Shown: positions 1 to 13,100, counted from the first letter of the stretch. The stretch: DNA of 64,000 nt from Antitrichia curtipendula (GCA_951230915.1 OX579637.1:15500001-15564000); one strand, 5' to 3'. Notes: generated from the sequence alone by a model not told the origin. Translations and numbers: made by a program.

Positions 1-1274
1 ATTTGTGTGAAGTCTCTTTCAAAATGAAATTCTATGACATTTGATGTTTGACACCATTAAAGTACAGATTGGACCTTATTCTGTATTCTTTTGAATGGAC
101 GTGCGATTGGCTTGCAATTACACATCAAATTAATATTTGTGGGCATTTAGGTACTTGAGGGTAACTATTTGCAATTTGTACGATTTGTGTGAAGTCTCTT
201 TCAAACTGAAAGTCTATGACATTTGATGTTTGACACCATTAAAGTACAGATTGGACCTTATTCTCTATTATTTGGAATTGACGTGCGATTGGATTGCAAT
301 TACATATCAAATTAATATTTGTGGGCATTTAGGTACTTGAGGGTAACTATTTGCAACTTGTACGATTTGTCTGAAGTCTCTTTCAAAATGAAATTCTATG
401 ACATTTGATGTTTGACACCATTAAAGTACAGATTGGACCTTATTCTCTATTCTTTTGAATTGACGTGCGATTGGCTTGCAATTAATTATCAAATTAATAT
501 TTGTGGGCATTTAAGTACTTGAGGGTAACTATTTGCAACTTGTACGATTTGTGTGAAGTCTGTTTCAAACTGAAATTCTATGACATTTGATGTTTGACAC
601 CATTAAAGTACAGATTGGACCTTATTCTCTATTTTTTGGAATTGACGTGCGATTGGATTGCAATTACATATCAAATTAATATTTGTGGGCATTTAGGTAC
701 TTGAGGGTAACTATTTGCAACTTGTACGATTTGTCTGAAGTCTCTTTCAAAATGAAATTCTATGACATTTGATGTTTGACACCATTAAAGTACAGATTGG
801 ACCTTATTCTCTATTCTTTTGAATGGACGTGCGATTGGCTTGCAATTAATTATCAAATTAATATTTGTGGGCATTTAAGTACTTGAGGGTAACTATTTGC
901 AGCTTGTACGATTTGTGTGAAGTCTGTTTCAAACTGAAATTCTATGACATTTGATGTTTGACACCATTAAAGTACAGATTGGACCTTATTCTCTATTTTT
1001 TGGAATTGACGTGCGATTGGATTGCAATTACATATCAAATTAATATTTGTGGGCATTTAGGTACTTGAGGGTAACTATTTGCAACTTGTACGATTTGTCT
1101 GAAGTCTCTTTCAAAATGAAATTCTATGACATTTGATGTTTGACACCATTAATGTACAGGTTGGACCTTATTCTGTATTCTTTTGAATGGACGTGCGATT
1201 GGCTTGCAATTACACATCAAATTAATATTTGTGGGCATTTAGGTACTTGAGGGTAACTATTTGCAATTTGTACG
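1..1274 (+). repeat. 16-monomer HOR, copy 1 (7 monomers)
   Basis: Monomers 1-7 recur in the same order at 2,913-4,186, a spacing of 2,912 bp or 16 x 182. Diagnostic variants shared in order include CAATTTG at the end of unit 1, CTGAAAGTC and TTATTTGGAATT in unit 2, CAATTAATTATC with TTAAGTAC in units 3 and 5, GCAGCTTG ending unit 5, and TTAATGTACAGG in unit 7. The eighth unit differs (TTATTTGG at 1,361 against TTTTTTTGGGA in the copy), so the match stops there. Confidence 0.85.
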
Positions 1275-1456
1275 ATTTGTGTGAAGTCTCTTTCAAACTG
1301 AAAGTCTATGACATTTGATGTTTGACACCATTAAAGTACAGATTGGACCTTATTCTCTATTATTTGGAATTGACGTGCGATTGGATTGCAATTACATATC
1401 AAATTAATATTTGTGGGCATTTAGGTACTTGAGGGTAACTATTTGCAACTTGTACG

Positions 1457-2002
1457 ATTTGTCTGAAGTCTCTTTCAAAATGAAATTCTATGACATTTGA
1501 TGTTTGACACCATTAAAGTACAGGTTGGACCTTATTCTGTATTCTTTTGAATGGACGTGCGATTGGCTTGCAATTACACATCAAATTAATATTTGTGGGC
1601 ATTTAGGTACTTGAGGGTAACTATTTGCAACTTGTACGATTTGTGTGAAGTCTGTTTCAAACTGAAATTCTATGACATTTGATGTTTGACACCATTAAAG
1701 TACAGGTTGGACCTTATTCTGTATTCTTTTGAATGGACGTGCGATTGGCTTGCAATTACACATCAAATTAATATTTGTGGGCATTTAGGTACTTGAGGGT
1801 AACTATTTGCAACTTGTACGATTTGTGTGAAGTCTCTTTCAAAATGAAATTCTATGACATTTGATGTTTGACACCATTAAAGTACAGATTGGACCTTATT
1901 CTGTATTCTTTTGAATGGACGTGCGATTGGCTTGCAATTACACATCAAATTAATATTTGTGGGCATTTAGGTACTTGAGGGTAACTATTTGCAATTTGTA
2001 CG
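1457..2002 (+). repeat. Three-monomer segment repeated at 2,549-3,094
   Basis: Monomers 9-11 recur as monomers 15-17 at 1,092 bp (6 x 182). The middle unit (1,639-1,820, copy 2,731-2,912) is unusual: it starts as subtype G (CTGTTTCAAACTG) and ends as subtype F (TGTATTCTTTTGAATGG, GGCTTGC). The shared hybrid shows that the segment was copied as a block. Confidence 0.8.
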
Positions 2003-2912
2003 ATTTGTGTGAAGTCTCTTTCAAACTGAAAGTCTATGACATTTGATGTTTGACACCATTAAAGTACAGATTGGACCTTATTCTCTATTTTTTGGAATTG
2101 ACGTGCGATTGGATTGCAATTACATATCAAATTAATATTTGTGGGCATTTAGGTATTTGAGGGTAACTATTTGCAACTTGTACGATTTGTCTGAAGTCTC
2201 TTTCAAAATGAAGTTCTATGACATTTGATGTTTGACACCATTAAAGTACAGATTGGACCTTATTCTCTATTCTTTTGAATTGACGTGCGATTGGCTTGCA
2301 ATTACACATCAAATTAATATTTGTGGGCATTTAGGTACTTGAGGGTAACTATTTGCAACTTGTACGATTTGTGTGAAGTCTGTTTCAAACTGAAATTCTA
2401 TGACATTTGATGTTTGACACCATTAAAGTACAGATTGGACCTTATTCTCTATATTTTGGAATTGACGTGCGATTGGATTGCAATTACATATCAAATTAAT
2501 ATTTGTGGGCATTTAGGTACTTGAGGGTAACTATTTGCAACTTGTACGATTTGTCTGAAGTCTCTTTCAAAATGAAATTCTATGACATTTGATGTTTGAC
2601 ACCATTAAAGTACAGGTTGGACCTTATTCTGTATTCTTTTGAATGGACGTGCGATTGGCTTGCAATTACACATCAAATTAATATTTGTGGGCATTTAGGT
2701 ACTTGAGGGTAACTATTTGCAACTTGTACGATTTGTGTGAAGTCTGTTTCAAACTGAAATTCTATGACATTTGATGTTTGACACCATTAAAGTACAGGTT
2801 GGACCTTATTCTGTATTCTTTTGAATGGACGTGCGATTGGCTTGCAATTACACATCAAATTAATATTTGTGGGCATTTAGGTACTTGAGGGTAACTATTT
2901 GCAACTTGTACG

Positions 2913-4186
2913 ATTTGTGTGAAGTCTCTTTCAAAATGAAATTCTATGACATTTGATGTTTGACACCATTAAAGTACAGATTGGACCTTATTCTGTATTC
3001 TTTTGAATGGACGTGCGATTGGCTTGCAATTACACATCAAATTAATATTTGTGGGCATTTAGGTACTTGAGGGTAACTATTTGCAATTTGTACGATTTGT
3101 GTGAAGTCTCTTTCAAACTGAAAGTCTATGACATTTGATGTTTGACACCATTAAAGTACAGATTGGACCTTATTCTCTATTATTTGGAATTGACGTGCGA
3201 TTGGATTGCAATTACATATCAAATTAATATTTGTGGGCATTTAGGTACTTGAGGGTAACTATTTGCAACTTGTACGATTTGTCTGAAGTCTCTTTCAAAA
3301 TGAAATTCTATGACATTTGATGTTTGACACCATTAAAGTACAGATTGGACCTTATTCTCTATTCTTTTGAATTGACGTGCGATTGGCTTGCAATTAATTA
3401 TCAAATTAATATTTGTGGGCATTTAAGTACTTGAGGGTAACTATTTGCAACTTGTACGATTTGTGTGAAGTCTGTTTCAAACTGAAATTCTATGACATTT
3501 GATGTTTGACACCATTAAAGTACAGATTGGACCTTATTCTCTATTTTTTGGAATTGACGTGCGATTGGATTGCAATTACATATCAAATTAATATTTGTGG
3601 GCATTTAGGTACTTGAGGGTAACTATTTGCAACTTGTACGATTTGTCTGAAGTCTCTTTAAAAATGAAATTCTATGACATTTGATGTTTGACACCATTAA
3701 AGTACAGATTGGACCTTATTCTCTATTCTTTTGAATGGACGTGCGATTGGCTTGCAATTAATTATCAAATTAATATTTGTGGGCATTTAAGTACTTGAGG
3801 GTAACTATTTGCAGCTTGTACGATTTGTGTGAAGTCTGTTTCAAACTGAAATTCTATGACATTTGATGTTTGACACCATTAAAGTACAGATTGGACCTTA
3901 TTCTCTATTTTTTGGAATTGACGTGCGATTGGATTGCAATTACATATCAAATTAATATTTGTGGGCATTTAGGTACTTGAGGGTAACTATTTGCAACTTG
4001 TACGATTTGTCTGAAGTCTCTTTCAAAATGAAATTCTATGACATTTGATGTTTGACACCATTAATGTACAGGTTGGACCTTATTCTGTATTCTTTTGAAT
4101 GGACGTGCGATTGGCTTGCAATTACACATCAAATTAATATTTGTGGGCATTTAGGTACTTGAGGGTAACTATTTGCAATTTGTACG
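2913..4186 (+). repeat. 16-monomer HOR, copy 2 (7 monomers)
   Basis: Second copy of the segment at 1-1,274. Differences seen are few: for example TTTAAAAATG in place of TTTCAAAATG near 3,660. Order and diagnostic variants of all seven monomers are kept. Confidence 0.85.
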
Positions 4187-5460
4187 ATTTGTGTGAAGTC
4201 TCTTTCAAACTGAAAGTCTATGACATTTGATGTTTGACACCATTAAAGTACAGATCGGACCTTATTCTCTTTTTTTGGGAATTGACGTGCGATTGGATTG
4301 CAATTACATATCAAATTAATATTTGTGGGCATTTAGGTACTTGAGGGTAACTATTTGCAACTTGTACGATTTGTCTGAAGTCTCTTTCAAAATGAAATTC
4401 TATGACATTTGATGTTTGACACCATTAAAGTACAGATTGGACCTTATTCTCTATTCTTTTGAATGGACGTGCGATTGGCTTGCAATTAATTATCAAATTA
4501 ATATTTGTGGGCATTTAGGTACTTGAGGGTAACTATTTGCAACTTGTACGATTTGTGTGAAGTCTGTTTCAAACTGAAATTCTATGACATTTGATGTTTG
4601 ACACCATTAAAGTACAGGTTGGACCTTATTCTGTATTCTTTTGAATGGACGTGCGATTGGATTGCAATTACATATCAAATTAATATTTGTGGGCATTTAG
4701 GTACTTGAGGGTAACTATTTGCAACTTGTACGATTTGTCTGAAGTCTCTTTCAAAATGAAATTCTATGACATTTGATGTTTGACACCATTAAAGTACAGG
4801 TTGGACCTTATTCTGTATTCTTTTGAATGGACGTGCGATTGGCTTGCAATTACACATCAAATTAATATTTGTGGGCATTTAGGTACTTGAGGGTAACTAT
4901 TTGCAACTTGTACGATTTGTGTGAAGTCTGTTTCAAACTGAAATTCTATGACATTTGATGTTTGACACCATTAAAGTACAGATTGGACCTTATTCTCTAT
5001 TTTTTGGAATTGACGTGCGATTGGATTGCAATTACATATCAAATTAATATTTGTGGGCATTTAGGTACTTGAGGGTAACTATTTGCAACTTGTACGATTT
5101 GTCTGAAGTCTCTTTCAAAATGAAATTCTATGACATTTGATGTTTGACACCATTAATGTACAGGTTGGACCTTATTCTGTATTCTTTTGAATGGACGTGC
5201 GATTGGCTTGCAATTACACATCAAATTAATATTTGTGGGCATTCAGGTACTTGAGGGTAACTATTTGCAATTTGTACGATTTGTGTGAAGTCTCTTTCAA
5301 ACTGAAAGTCTATGACATTTGATGTTTGACACCATTAAAGTACAGATCGGACCTTATTCTCTTTTTTTGGGAATTGACGTGCGATTGGATTGCAATTACA
5401 TATCAAATTAATATTTGTGGGCATTTAGGTACTTGAGGGTAACTATTTGCAACTTGTACG
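3823..5460 (+). repeat. 6-monomer duplication (3,823-4,368 and 4,915-5,460)
   Basis: Three monomers are repeated after 1,092 bp. The marker is the third unit (4,187 and 5,279), which carries CAGATCGGACC followed by TCTCTTTTTTTGGGA, seen nowhere else. The intervening units at 4,369-4,914 are ordinary F and hybrid types, one of them (4,551) a G-to-F hybrid. Confidence 0.8.
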
Positions 5461-8372
5461 ATTTGTCTGAAGTCTCTTTCAAAATGAAATTCTATGACAT
5501 TTGATGTTTGACACCATTAAAGTACAGGTTGGATCTTATTCTGTATTCTTTTGAATGGACGTGCGATTGGCTTGCAATTACAGATCAAATTAATATTTGT
5601 GGGCATTTAGGTACTTGAGGGTAACTATTTGCAACTTGTACGATTTGTGTGAAGTCTGTTTCAAACTGAAAGTCTATGACATTTGATGTTTGACACCATT
5701 AAAGTACAGATTGGACCTTATTCTCTATTCTTTGGAATTGACGTGCGATTGGATTGCAATTACATATTAAATTAATATTTGTGGGCATTTAGGTATTTGA
5801 GGGTAACTATTTGCAACTTGTACGATTTGTCTGAAGTCTCTTTCAAAATGAAATTCTATGACATTTGATGTTTGACACCATTAAAGTACAGATTGGACCT
5901 TATTCTCTATTCTTTTGAATTGACGTGCGATTCGATTGCAATTACATATCAAATTAATATTTGTGGGCATTTAGGTACTTGAGGGTAACTATTTGCAACT
6001 TGTACGATTTGTGTGAAGTCTGTTTCAAACTGAAATTCTATGACATTTGATGTTTGACACCATTAAAGTACAGATTGGACCTTATTCTGTATTCTTTTGA
6101 ATGGACGTGCGATTGGCTTGCAATTACACATCAAATTAATATTTGTGGGCATTTAGGTACTTGAGGGTAACTATTTGCAACTTGTACGATTTGTGTGAAG
6201 TCTGTTTCAAACTGAAATTCTATGACATTTGATGTTTGACACCATTAAAGTACAGATTGGACCTTATTCTCTATTTTTTGGAATTGACGTGCGATTGGAT
6301 TGCAATTACATATCAAATTAATATTTGTGGGCATTTAGGTACTTGAGGGTAACTATTTGCAACTTGTACGATTTGTCTGAAGTCTCTTTCAAAATGAAAT
6401 TCTATGACATTTGATGTTTGACACCATTAAAGTACAGGTTGGACCTTATTCTGTATTCTTTTGAATGGACGTGCGATTGGCTTGCAATTACACATCAAAT
6501 TAATATTTGTGGGCATTTAGGTACTTGAGGGTAACTATTTGCAACTTGTACGATTTGTGTGAAGTCTGTTTCAAACTGAAATTCTATGACATTTGATGTT
6601 TGACACCATTAAAGTACAGATTGGACCTTATTCTCTATTTTTTGGAATTGACGTGCGATTGGATTGCAATTACATATCAAATTAATATTTGTGGGCATTT
6701 AGGTACTTGAGGGTAACTATTTGCAACTTGTACGATTTGTCTGAAGTCTCTTTCAAAATGAAATTCTATGACATTTGATGTTTGACACCATTAAAGTACA
6801 GATCGGACCTTATTCTGTATTCTTTTGAATGGACGTGCGATTGGCTTGCAATTACACATCAAATTAATATTTGTGGGCATTTAGGTACTTGAGGGTAACT
6901 ATTTGCAACTTGTACGATTTGTCTGAAGTCTCTTTCAAAATGAAATTCTATGACATTTGATGTTTGACACCATTAAAGTACAGATTGGACCTTATTCTCT
7001 ATTCTTTTGAATTGACGTGCGATTGGCTTGCAATTAATTATCAAATTAATATTTGTGGGCATTTAGGTACTTGAGGGTAACTATTTGCAACTTGTACGAT
7101 TTGTGTGAAGTCTGTTTCAAACTGAAATTCTATGACATTTGATGTTTGACACCATTAAAGTACAGATTGGACCTTATTCTCTATTTTTTGGAATTGACGT
7201 GCAATTGGATTGCAATTACATATCAAATTAATATTTGTGGGCATTTAGGTACTTGAGGGTAACTATTTGCAACTTGTACGATTTGTCTGAAGTCTCTTTC
7301 AAAATGAAATTCTATGACATTTGATGTTTGACACCATTAAAGTACAGATTGGACCTTATTCTCTATTTTTTGGAATTGACGTGCGATTGGATTGCAATTA
7401 CATATCAAATTAATATTTGTGGGCATTTAGGTACTTGAGGGTAACTATTTGCAACTTGTACGATTTGTCTGAAGTCTCTTTCAAAATGAAATTCTATGAC
7501 ATTTGATGTTTGACACCATTAAAGTACAGGTTGGACCTTATTCTGTATTCTTTTGAATGGACGTGCGATTGGCTTGCAATTACACATCAAATTAATATTT
7601 GTGGGCATTTAGGTACTTGAGGGTAACTATTTGCAATTTGTACGATTTGTGTGAAGTCTCTTTCAAACTGAAAGTCTATGACATTTGATGTTTGACACCA
7701 TTAAAGTACAGATTGGACCTTATTCTCTATTTTTTGGAATTGACGTGCGATTGGATTGCAATTACATATCAAATTAATATTTGTGGGCATTTAGGTACTT
7801 GAGGGTAACTATTTGCAACTTGTACGATTTGTGTGAAGTTTCTTTCAAAATGAAATTCTATGACATTTGATGTTTGACACCATTAAAGTACAGGTTGGAC
7901 CTTATTCTGTATTCTTTTGAATGGACGTGCGATTGGCTTGCAATTACACATCAAATTAATATTTGTGGGCATTTAGGTACTTGAGGGTAACTATTTGCAA
8001 TTTGTACGATTTGTGTGAAGTCTCTTTCAAACTGAAATTCTATGACATTTGATGTTTGACACCATTAAAGTACAGATTGGACCTTATTCTCTATTCTTTG
8101 GAATTGACGTGCGATTGGATTGCAATTACATATTAAATTAATATTTGTGGGCATTTAGGTATTTGAGGGTAACTATTTGCAACTTGTACGATTTGTCTGA
8201 AGTCTCTTTCAAAATGAAATTCTATGACATTTGATGTTTGACACCATTAAAGTACAGATTGGACCTTATTCTCTATTCTTTTGAATTGACGTGCGATTGG
8301 CTTGCAATTAATTATCAAATTAATATTTGTGGGCATTTAGGTACTTGAGGGTAACTATTTGCAACTTGTACG
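5461..8372 (+). repeat. F/G dimeric stretch without a clear larger repeat
   Basis: Sixteen 182 bp monomers fill this interval. Alternation of F and G types is mostly kept but broken at 6,007 (G start, F end), 6,735-7,098 (two F-start units in a row) and 7,281 (F start, G end). A unit with GTGCAATTGG in place of GTGCGATTGG occurs at 7,099, a variant also found in the 12-monomer block to the right (8,373 and 10,557). I see no gene or other element here. Confidence 0.85.
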
Positions 8373-10556
8373 ATTTGTGTGAAGTCTGTTTCAAACTGAA
8401 ATTCTATGACATTTGATGTTTGACACCATTAAAGTACAGATTGGACCTTATTCTCTATTTTTTGGAATTGACGTGCAATTGGATTGCAATTACATATCAA
8501 ATTAATATTTGTGGGCATTTAGGTACTTGAGGGTAACTATTTGCAACTTGTACGATTTGTCTGAAGTCTCTTTAAAAATGAAATTCTATGACATTTGATG
8601 TTTGACACCATTAAAGTACAGGTTGGACCTTATTCTGTATTTTTTTGAATGGACGTGCGATTGGCTTGCAATTACACATCAAATTAATATTTGTGGGCAT
8701 TTAGGTACTTGAGGGTAACTATTTGCAACTTGTACGATTTGTGTGAAGTTTCTTTCAAAATGAAATTCTATGACATTTGATGTTTGACACCATTAAAGTA
8801 CAGGTTGGACCTTATTCTCTATTCTTTGGAATTGACGTGCGATTGGATTGCAATTACATATTAAATTAATATTTGTGGGCATTTAGGTATTTGAGGGTAA
8901 CTATTTGCACCTTGTACGATTTGTCTGAAGTCTCTTTCAAAATGAAATTCTATGACATTTGATGTTTGACACCATTAAAGTACAGATTGGACCTTATTCT
9001 CTATTTTTTGGAATTGACGTGCGATTGGATTGCAATTACATATCAAATTAATATTTGTGGGCATTTAAGTACTTGAGGGTAACTATTTGCAATTTGTACG
9101 ATTTGTGTGAAGTCTCTTTCAAACTGAAAGTCTATGACATTTGATGTTTGACACCATTAAAGTACAGATTGGACCTTATTCTCTATTCTTTGGAATTGAC
9201 GTGCGATTGGATTGCAATTACATATCAAATTAATATTTGTGGGCATTTAGGTACTTGAGGGTAACTATTTGCAACTTGTACGATTTGTCTGAAGTCTCTT
9301 TCAAAATGAAATTCTATGACATTTGATGTTTGACACCATTAAAGTACAGGTTGGACCTTATTCTGTATTCTTTTGAATGGACGTGCGATTGGCTTGCAAT
9401 TACACATCAAATTAATATTTGTGGGCATTTAGGTACTTGAGGGTAACTATTTGCAATTTGTACGATTTGTGTGAAGTCTCTTTCAAACTGAAAGTCTATG
9501 ACATTTGATGTTTGACACCATTAAAGTACAGATTGGACCTTATTCTCTATTCTTTGGAATTGACGTGCGATTGGATTGCAATTACATATTAAATTAATAT
9601 TTGTGGGCATTTAGGTAGTTGAGGGTAACTATTTGCAACTTGTACGATTTGTGTGAAGTCTGTTTCAAAATGAAATTCTATGACATTTGATGTTTGACAC
9701 CATTAAAGTACAGATTGGCCCTTATTCTCTATTTTTTGGAATTGACGTGCGATTGGATTGCAATTACATATCAAATTAATATTTGTGGGCATTTAGGTAC
9801 TTGAGGGTAACTATTTGCAACTTGTACGATTTGTCTGAAGTCTCTTTCAAAATGAAATTCTATGACATTTGATGTTTGACACCATTAAAGTACATGTTGG
9901 ACCTTATTCTGTATTCTTTTGAATGGACGTGCGATTGGCTTGCAATTACACATCAAATTAATATTTGTGGGCATTTAGGTACTTGAGGGTAACTATTTGC
10001 AATTTGTACGATTTGTGTGAAGTCACTTTCAAACTGAAAGTCTATGACATTTGATGTTTGACACCATTAAAGTACAGATTGGACCTTATTCTCTATTCTT
10101 TGGAATTGACGTGCGATTGGATTGCAATTACATATTAAATTAATATTTGTGGGCATTTAGGTATTTGAGGGTAACTATTTGCAACTTGTACGATTTGTCT
10201 GAAGTCTCTTTCAAAATGAAATTCTATGACATTTGATGTTTGACACCATTAAAGTACAGATTGGACCTTATTCTCTATTCTTTTGAATTGACGTGCGATT
10301 GGCTTGCAATTAATTATCAAATTAATATTTGTGGGCATTTAAGTACTTGAGGGTAACTATTTGCAACTTGTACGATTTGTGTGAAGTCTGTTTCAAACTG
10401 AAATTCTATGACATTTGATGTTTGACACCATTAAAGTACAGATTGGCCCTTATTCTCTATTTTTTGGAATTGACGTGCGATTGGATTGCAATTACATATC
10501 AAATTAATATTTGTGGGCATTTAGGTACTTGAGGGTAACTATTTGCAACTTGTACG
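8373..10556 (+). repeat. 12-monomer HOR block, copy A (2,184 bp)
   Basis: Twelve consecutive 182 bp units, directly followed by a second copy. Ordered markers: GTGCAATTGG (first unit), CTTTAAAAATG with TATTTTTTTGAATGG (second), GAAGTTTC and GCACCTTG (third), TTAAGTAC plus CAATTTG (fourth), TTAGGTAGTTG (seventh), GATTGGCCC (eighth and twelfth), GTACATGTTGG (ninth), GAAGTCACTTTC (tenth). All reappear in copy B in the same order. Confidence 0.92.
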
Positions 10557-12740
10557 ATTTGTGTGAAGTCTGTTTCAAACTGAAATTCTATGACATTTGA
10601 TGTTTGACACCATTAAAGTACAGATTGGACCTTATTCTCTATTTTTTGGAATTGACGTGCAATTGGATTGCAATTACATATCAAATTAATATTTGTGGGC
10701 ATTTAGGTACTTGAGGGTAACTATTTGCAACTTGTACGATTTGTCTGAAGTCTCTTTAAAAATGAAATTCTATGACATTTGATGTTTGACACCATTAAAG
10801 TACAGGTTGGACCTTATTCTGTATTTTTTTGAATGGACGTGCGATTGGCTTGCAATTACACATCAAATTAATATTTGTGGGCATTTAGGTACTTGAGGGT
10901 AACTATTTGCAACTTGTACGATTTGTGTGAAGTTTCTTTCAAAATGAAATTCTATGACATTTGATGTTTGACACCATTAAAGTACAGGTTGGACCTTATT
11001 CTCTATTCTTTGGAATTGACGTGCGATTGGATTGCAATTACATATTAAATTAATATTTGTGGGCATTTAGGTATTTGAGGGTAACTATTTGCACCTTGTA
11101 CGATTTGTCTGAAGTCTCTTTCAAAATGAAATTCTATGACATTTGATGTTTGACACCATTAAAGTACAGATTGGACCTTATTCTCTATTTTTTGGAATTG
11201 ACGTGCGATTGGATTGCAATTACATATCAAATTAATATTTGTGGGCATTTAAGTACTTGAGGGTAACTATTTGCAATTTGTACGATTTGTGTGAAGTCTC
11301 TTTCAAACTGAAAGTCTATGACATTTGATGTTTGACACCATTAAAGTACAGATTGGACCTTATTCTCTATTCTTTGGAATTGACGTGCGATTGGATTGCA
11401 ATTACATATCAAATTAATATTTGTGGGCATTTAGGTACTTGAGGGTAACTATTTGCAACTTGTACGATTTGTCTGAAGTCTCTTTCAAAATGAAATTCTA
11501 TGACATTTGATGTTTGACACCATTAAAGTACAGGTTGGACCTTATTCTGTATTCTTTTGAATGGACGTGCGATTGGCTTGCAATTACACATCAAATTAAT
11601 ATTTGTGGGCATTTAGGTACTTGAGGGTAACTATTTGCAATTTGTACGATTTGTGTGAAGTCTCTTTCAAACTGAAAGTCTATGACATTTGATGTTTGAC
11701 ACCATTAAAGTACAGATTGGACCTTATTCTCTATTCTTTGGAATTGACGTGCGATTGGATTGCAATTACATATTAAATTAATATTTGTGGGCATTTAGGT
11801 AGTTGAGGGTAACTATTTGCAACTTGTACGATTTGTGTGAAGTCTGTTTCAAAATGAAATTCTATGACATTTGATGTTTGACACCATTAAAGTACAGATT
11901 GGCCCTTATTCTCTATTTTTTGGAATTGACGTGCGATTGGATTGCAATTACATATCAAATTAATATTTGTGGGCATTTAGGTACTTGAGGGTAACTATTT
12001 GCAACTTGTACGATTTGTCTGAAGTCTCTTTCAAAATGAAATTCTATGACATTTGATGTTTGACACCATTAAAGTACATGTTGGACCTTATTCTGTATTC
12101 TTTTGAATGGACGTGCGATTGGCTTGCAATTACACATCAAATTAATATTTGTGGGCATTTAGGTACTTGAGGGTAACTATTTGCAATTTGTACGATTTGT
12201 GTGAAGTCACTTTCAAACTGAAAGTCTATGACATTTGATGTTTGACACCATTAAAGTACAGATTGGACCTTATTCTCTATTCTTTGGAATTGACGTGCGA
12301 TTGGATTGCAATTACATATTAAATTAATATTTGTGGGCATTTAGGTATTTGAGGGTAACTATTTGCAACTTGTACGATTTGTCTGAAGTCTCTTTCAAAA
12401 TGAAATTCTATGACATTTGATGTTTGACACCATTAAAGTACAGATTGGACCTTATTCTCTATTCTTTTGAATTGACGTGCGATTGGCTTGCAATTAATTA
12501 TCAAATTAATATTTGTGGGCATTTAAGTACTTGAGGGTAACTATTTGCAACTTGTACGATTTGTGTGAAGTCTGTTTCAAACTGAAATTCTATGACATTT
12601 GATGTTTGACACCATTAAAGTACAGATTGGCCCTTATTCTCTATTTTTTGGAATTGACGTGCGATTGGATTGCAATTACATATCAAATTAATATTTGTGG
12701 GCATTTAGGTACTTGAGGGTAACTATTTGCAACTTGTACG
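10557..12740 (+). repeat. 12-monomer HOR block, copy B (2,184 bp)
   Basis: Direct tandem copy of 8,373-10,556. I saw no difference at any of the diagnostic sites checked, so the duplication looks very recent. It ends exactly where the 182 bp regularity of the array ends (12,740/12,741). Confidence 0.92.
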
Positions 12741-12917
12741 ATTTGTGTGAAGTCTCTTTCAAAATGAAATTCTATGACATTTGATGTTTGACACCATTAA
12801 AGTACAGGTTGAACTTATTCTATATTTTTTGGAATTGATGTGCAATTGGATTGCAATTACACATCAAATTAGTATTTGTGGGCATTCAAATACTTGAGGG
12901 TATTTGCAACTTGTACA
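12741..12917 (+). repeat. Degenerate 177 bp monomer at the family boundary
   Basis: First unit after the length-locked region. It has TTGAACTTATTC, GATGTGCAATTGG (both internal CpGs lost), GGCATTCAAATAC and the five-base loss before TTTGCAACTTG. Its junction reads GTACAATTTGG, so the third CpG is also lost. Confidence 0.85.
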
Positions 12918-13100
12918 ATTTGGTTCAAGTTGCTTTCAAAAAATTAAATTCTATGACATTTGATGTTTGAAACCATTAAAGTAGAGATTATACTTATTCT
13001 ATATTTTTTTGAATTGACGTGCGGTAGGATTGCAATTACATATCAAATTAGTATTTGTGGGTATTTAAGTACGTGAGGGTAACTATTTGCAACTTGTACG
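12918..13100 (+). repeat. Long 183 bp monomer with A-run
   Basis: This unit begins ATTTGGTTCAAGTTGC rather than the usual ATTTGTGTGAAG and has an expanded A-run with an altered ATGAAATT (CAAAAAATTAAATTC). It also has GTGCGGTAGG instead of GTGCGATTGG. At 183 bp it is among the longest monomers in the window. Confidence 0.8.

Larger units (their letters stand above)
1..12740 (+). repeat. Region 1: 70 length-locked 182 bp monomers
   Basis: The phase marker falls at 1 + 182n for every monomer from 1 to 12,741, so 70 units show no net insertion or deletion. Two subtypes dominate. F has GTCTG or GTGTG, TTTCAAAATG, TTCTTTTGAAT and GGCTTGCAATTA. G has TTTCAAACTG, TTTTTTGGAATTG and GGATTGCAATTACATATC. 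They mostly alternate, giving a 364 bp dimer. Nearly all copies have GGACCTTATTC (one C more than the 181 bp type) and AATATTTG. The strict length with many substitutions suggests repeated replacement of whole units. Confidence 0.95.

Noticed and set aside
148..172. Telomere-like TTTAGGT and GAGGGTAA in each monomer
   Set aside because: These are isolated pieces of the monomer, never tandem TTTAGGG or TTAGGG units, and TTTAGGT varies to TTTAAGT.
1..12740. Firm assignment to Mimulus Cent728 because 4 x 182 = 728
   Set aside because: Only the length matches, from memory. The dominant period here is 182/364 bp and no sequence comparison was possible.
8373..12740. Treating the identical 12-monomer pair as certain biology
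   Set aside because: Identical long repeats can be assembly artefacts. The sequence shows the pair, but copy number needs read-level support.
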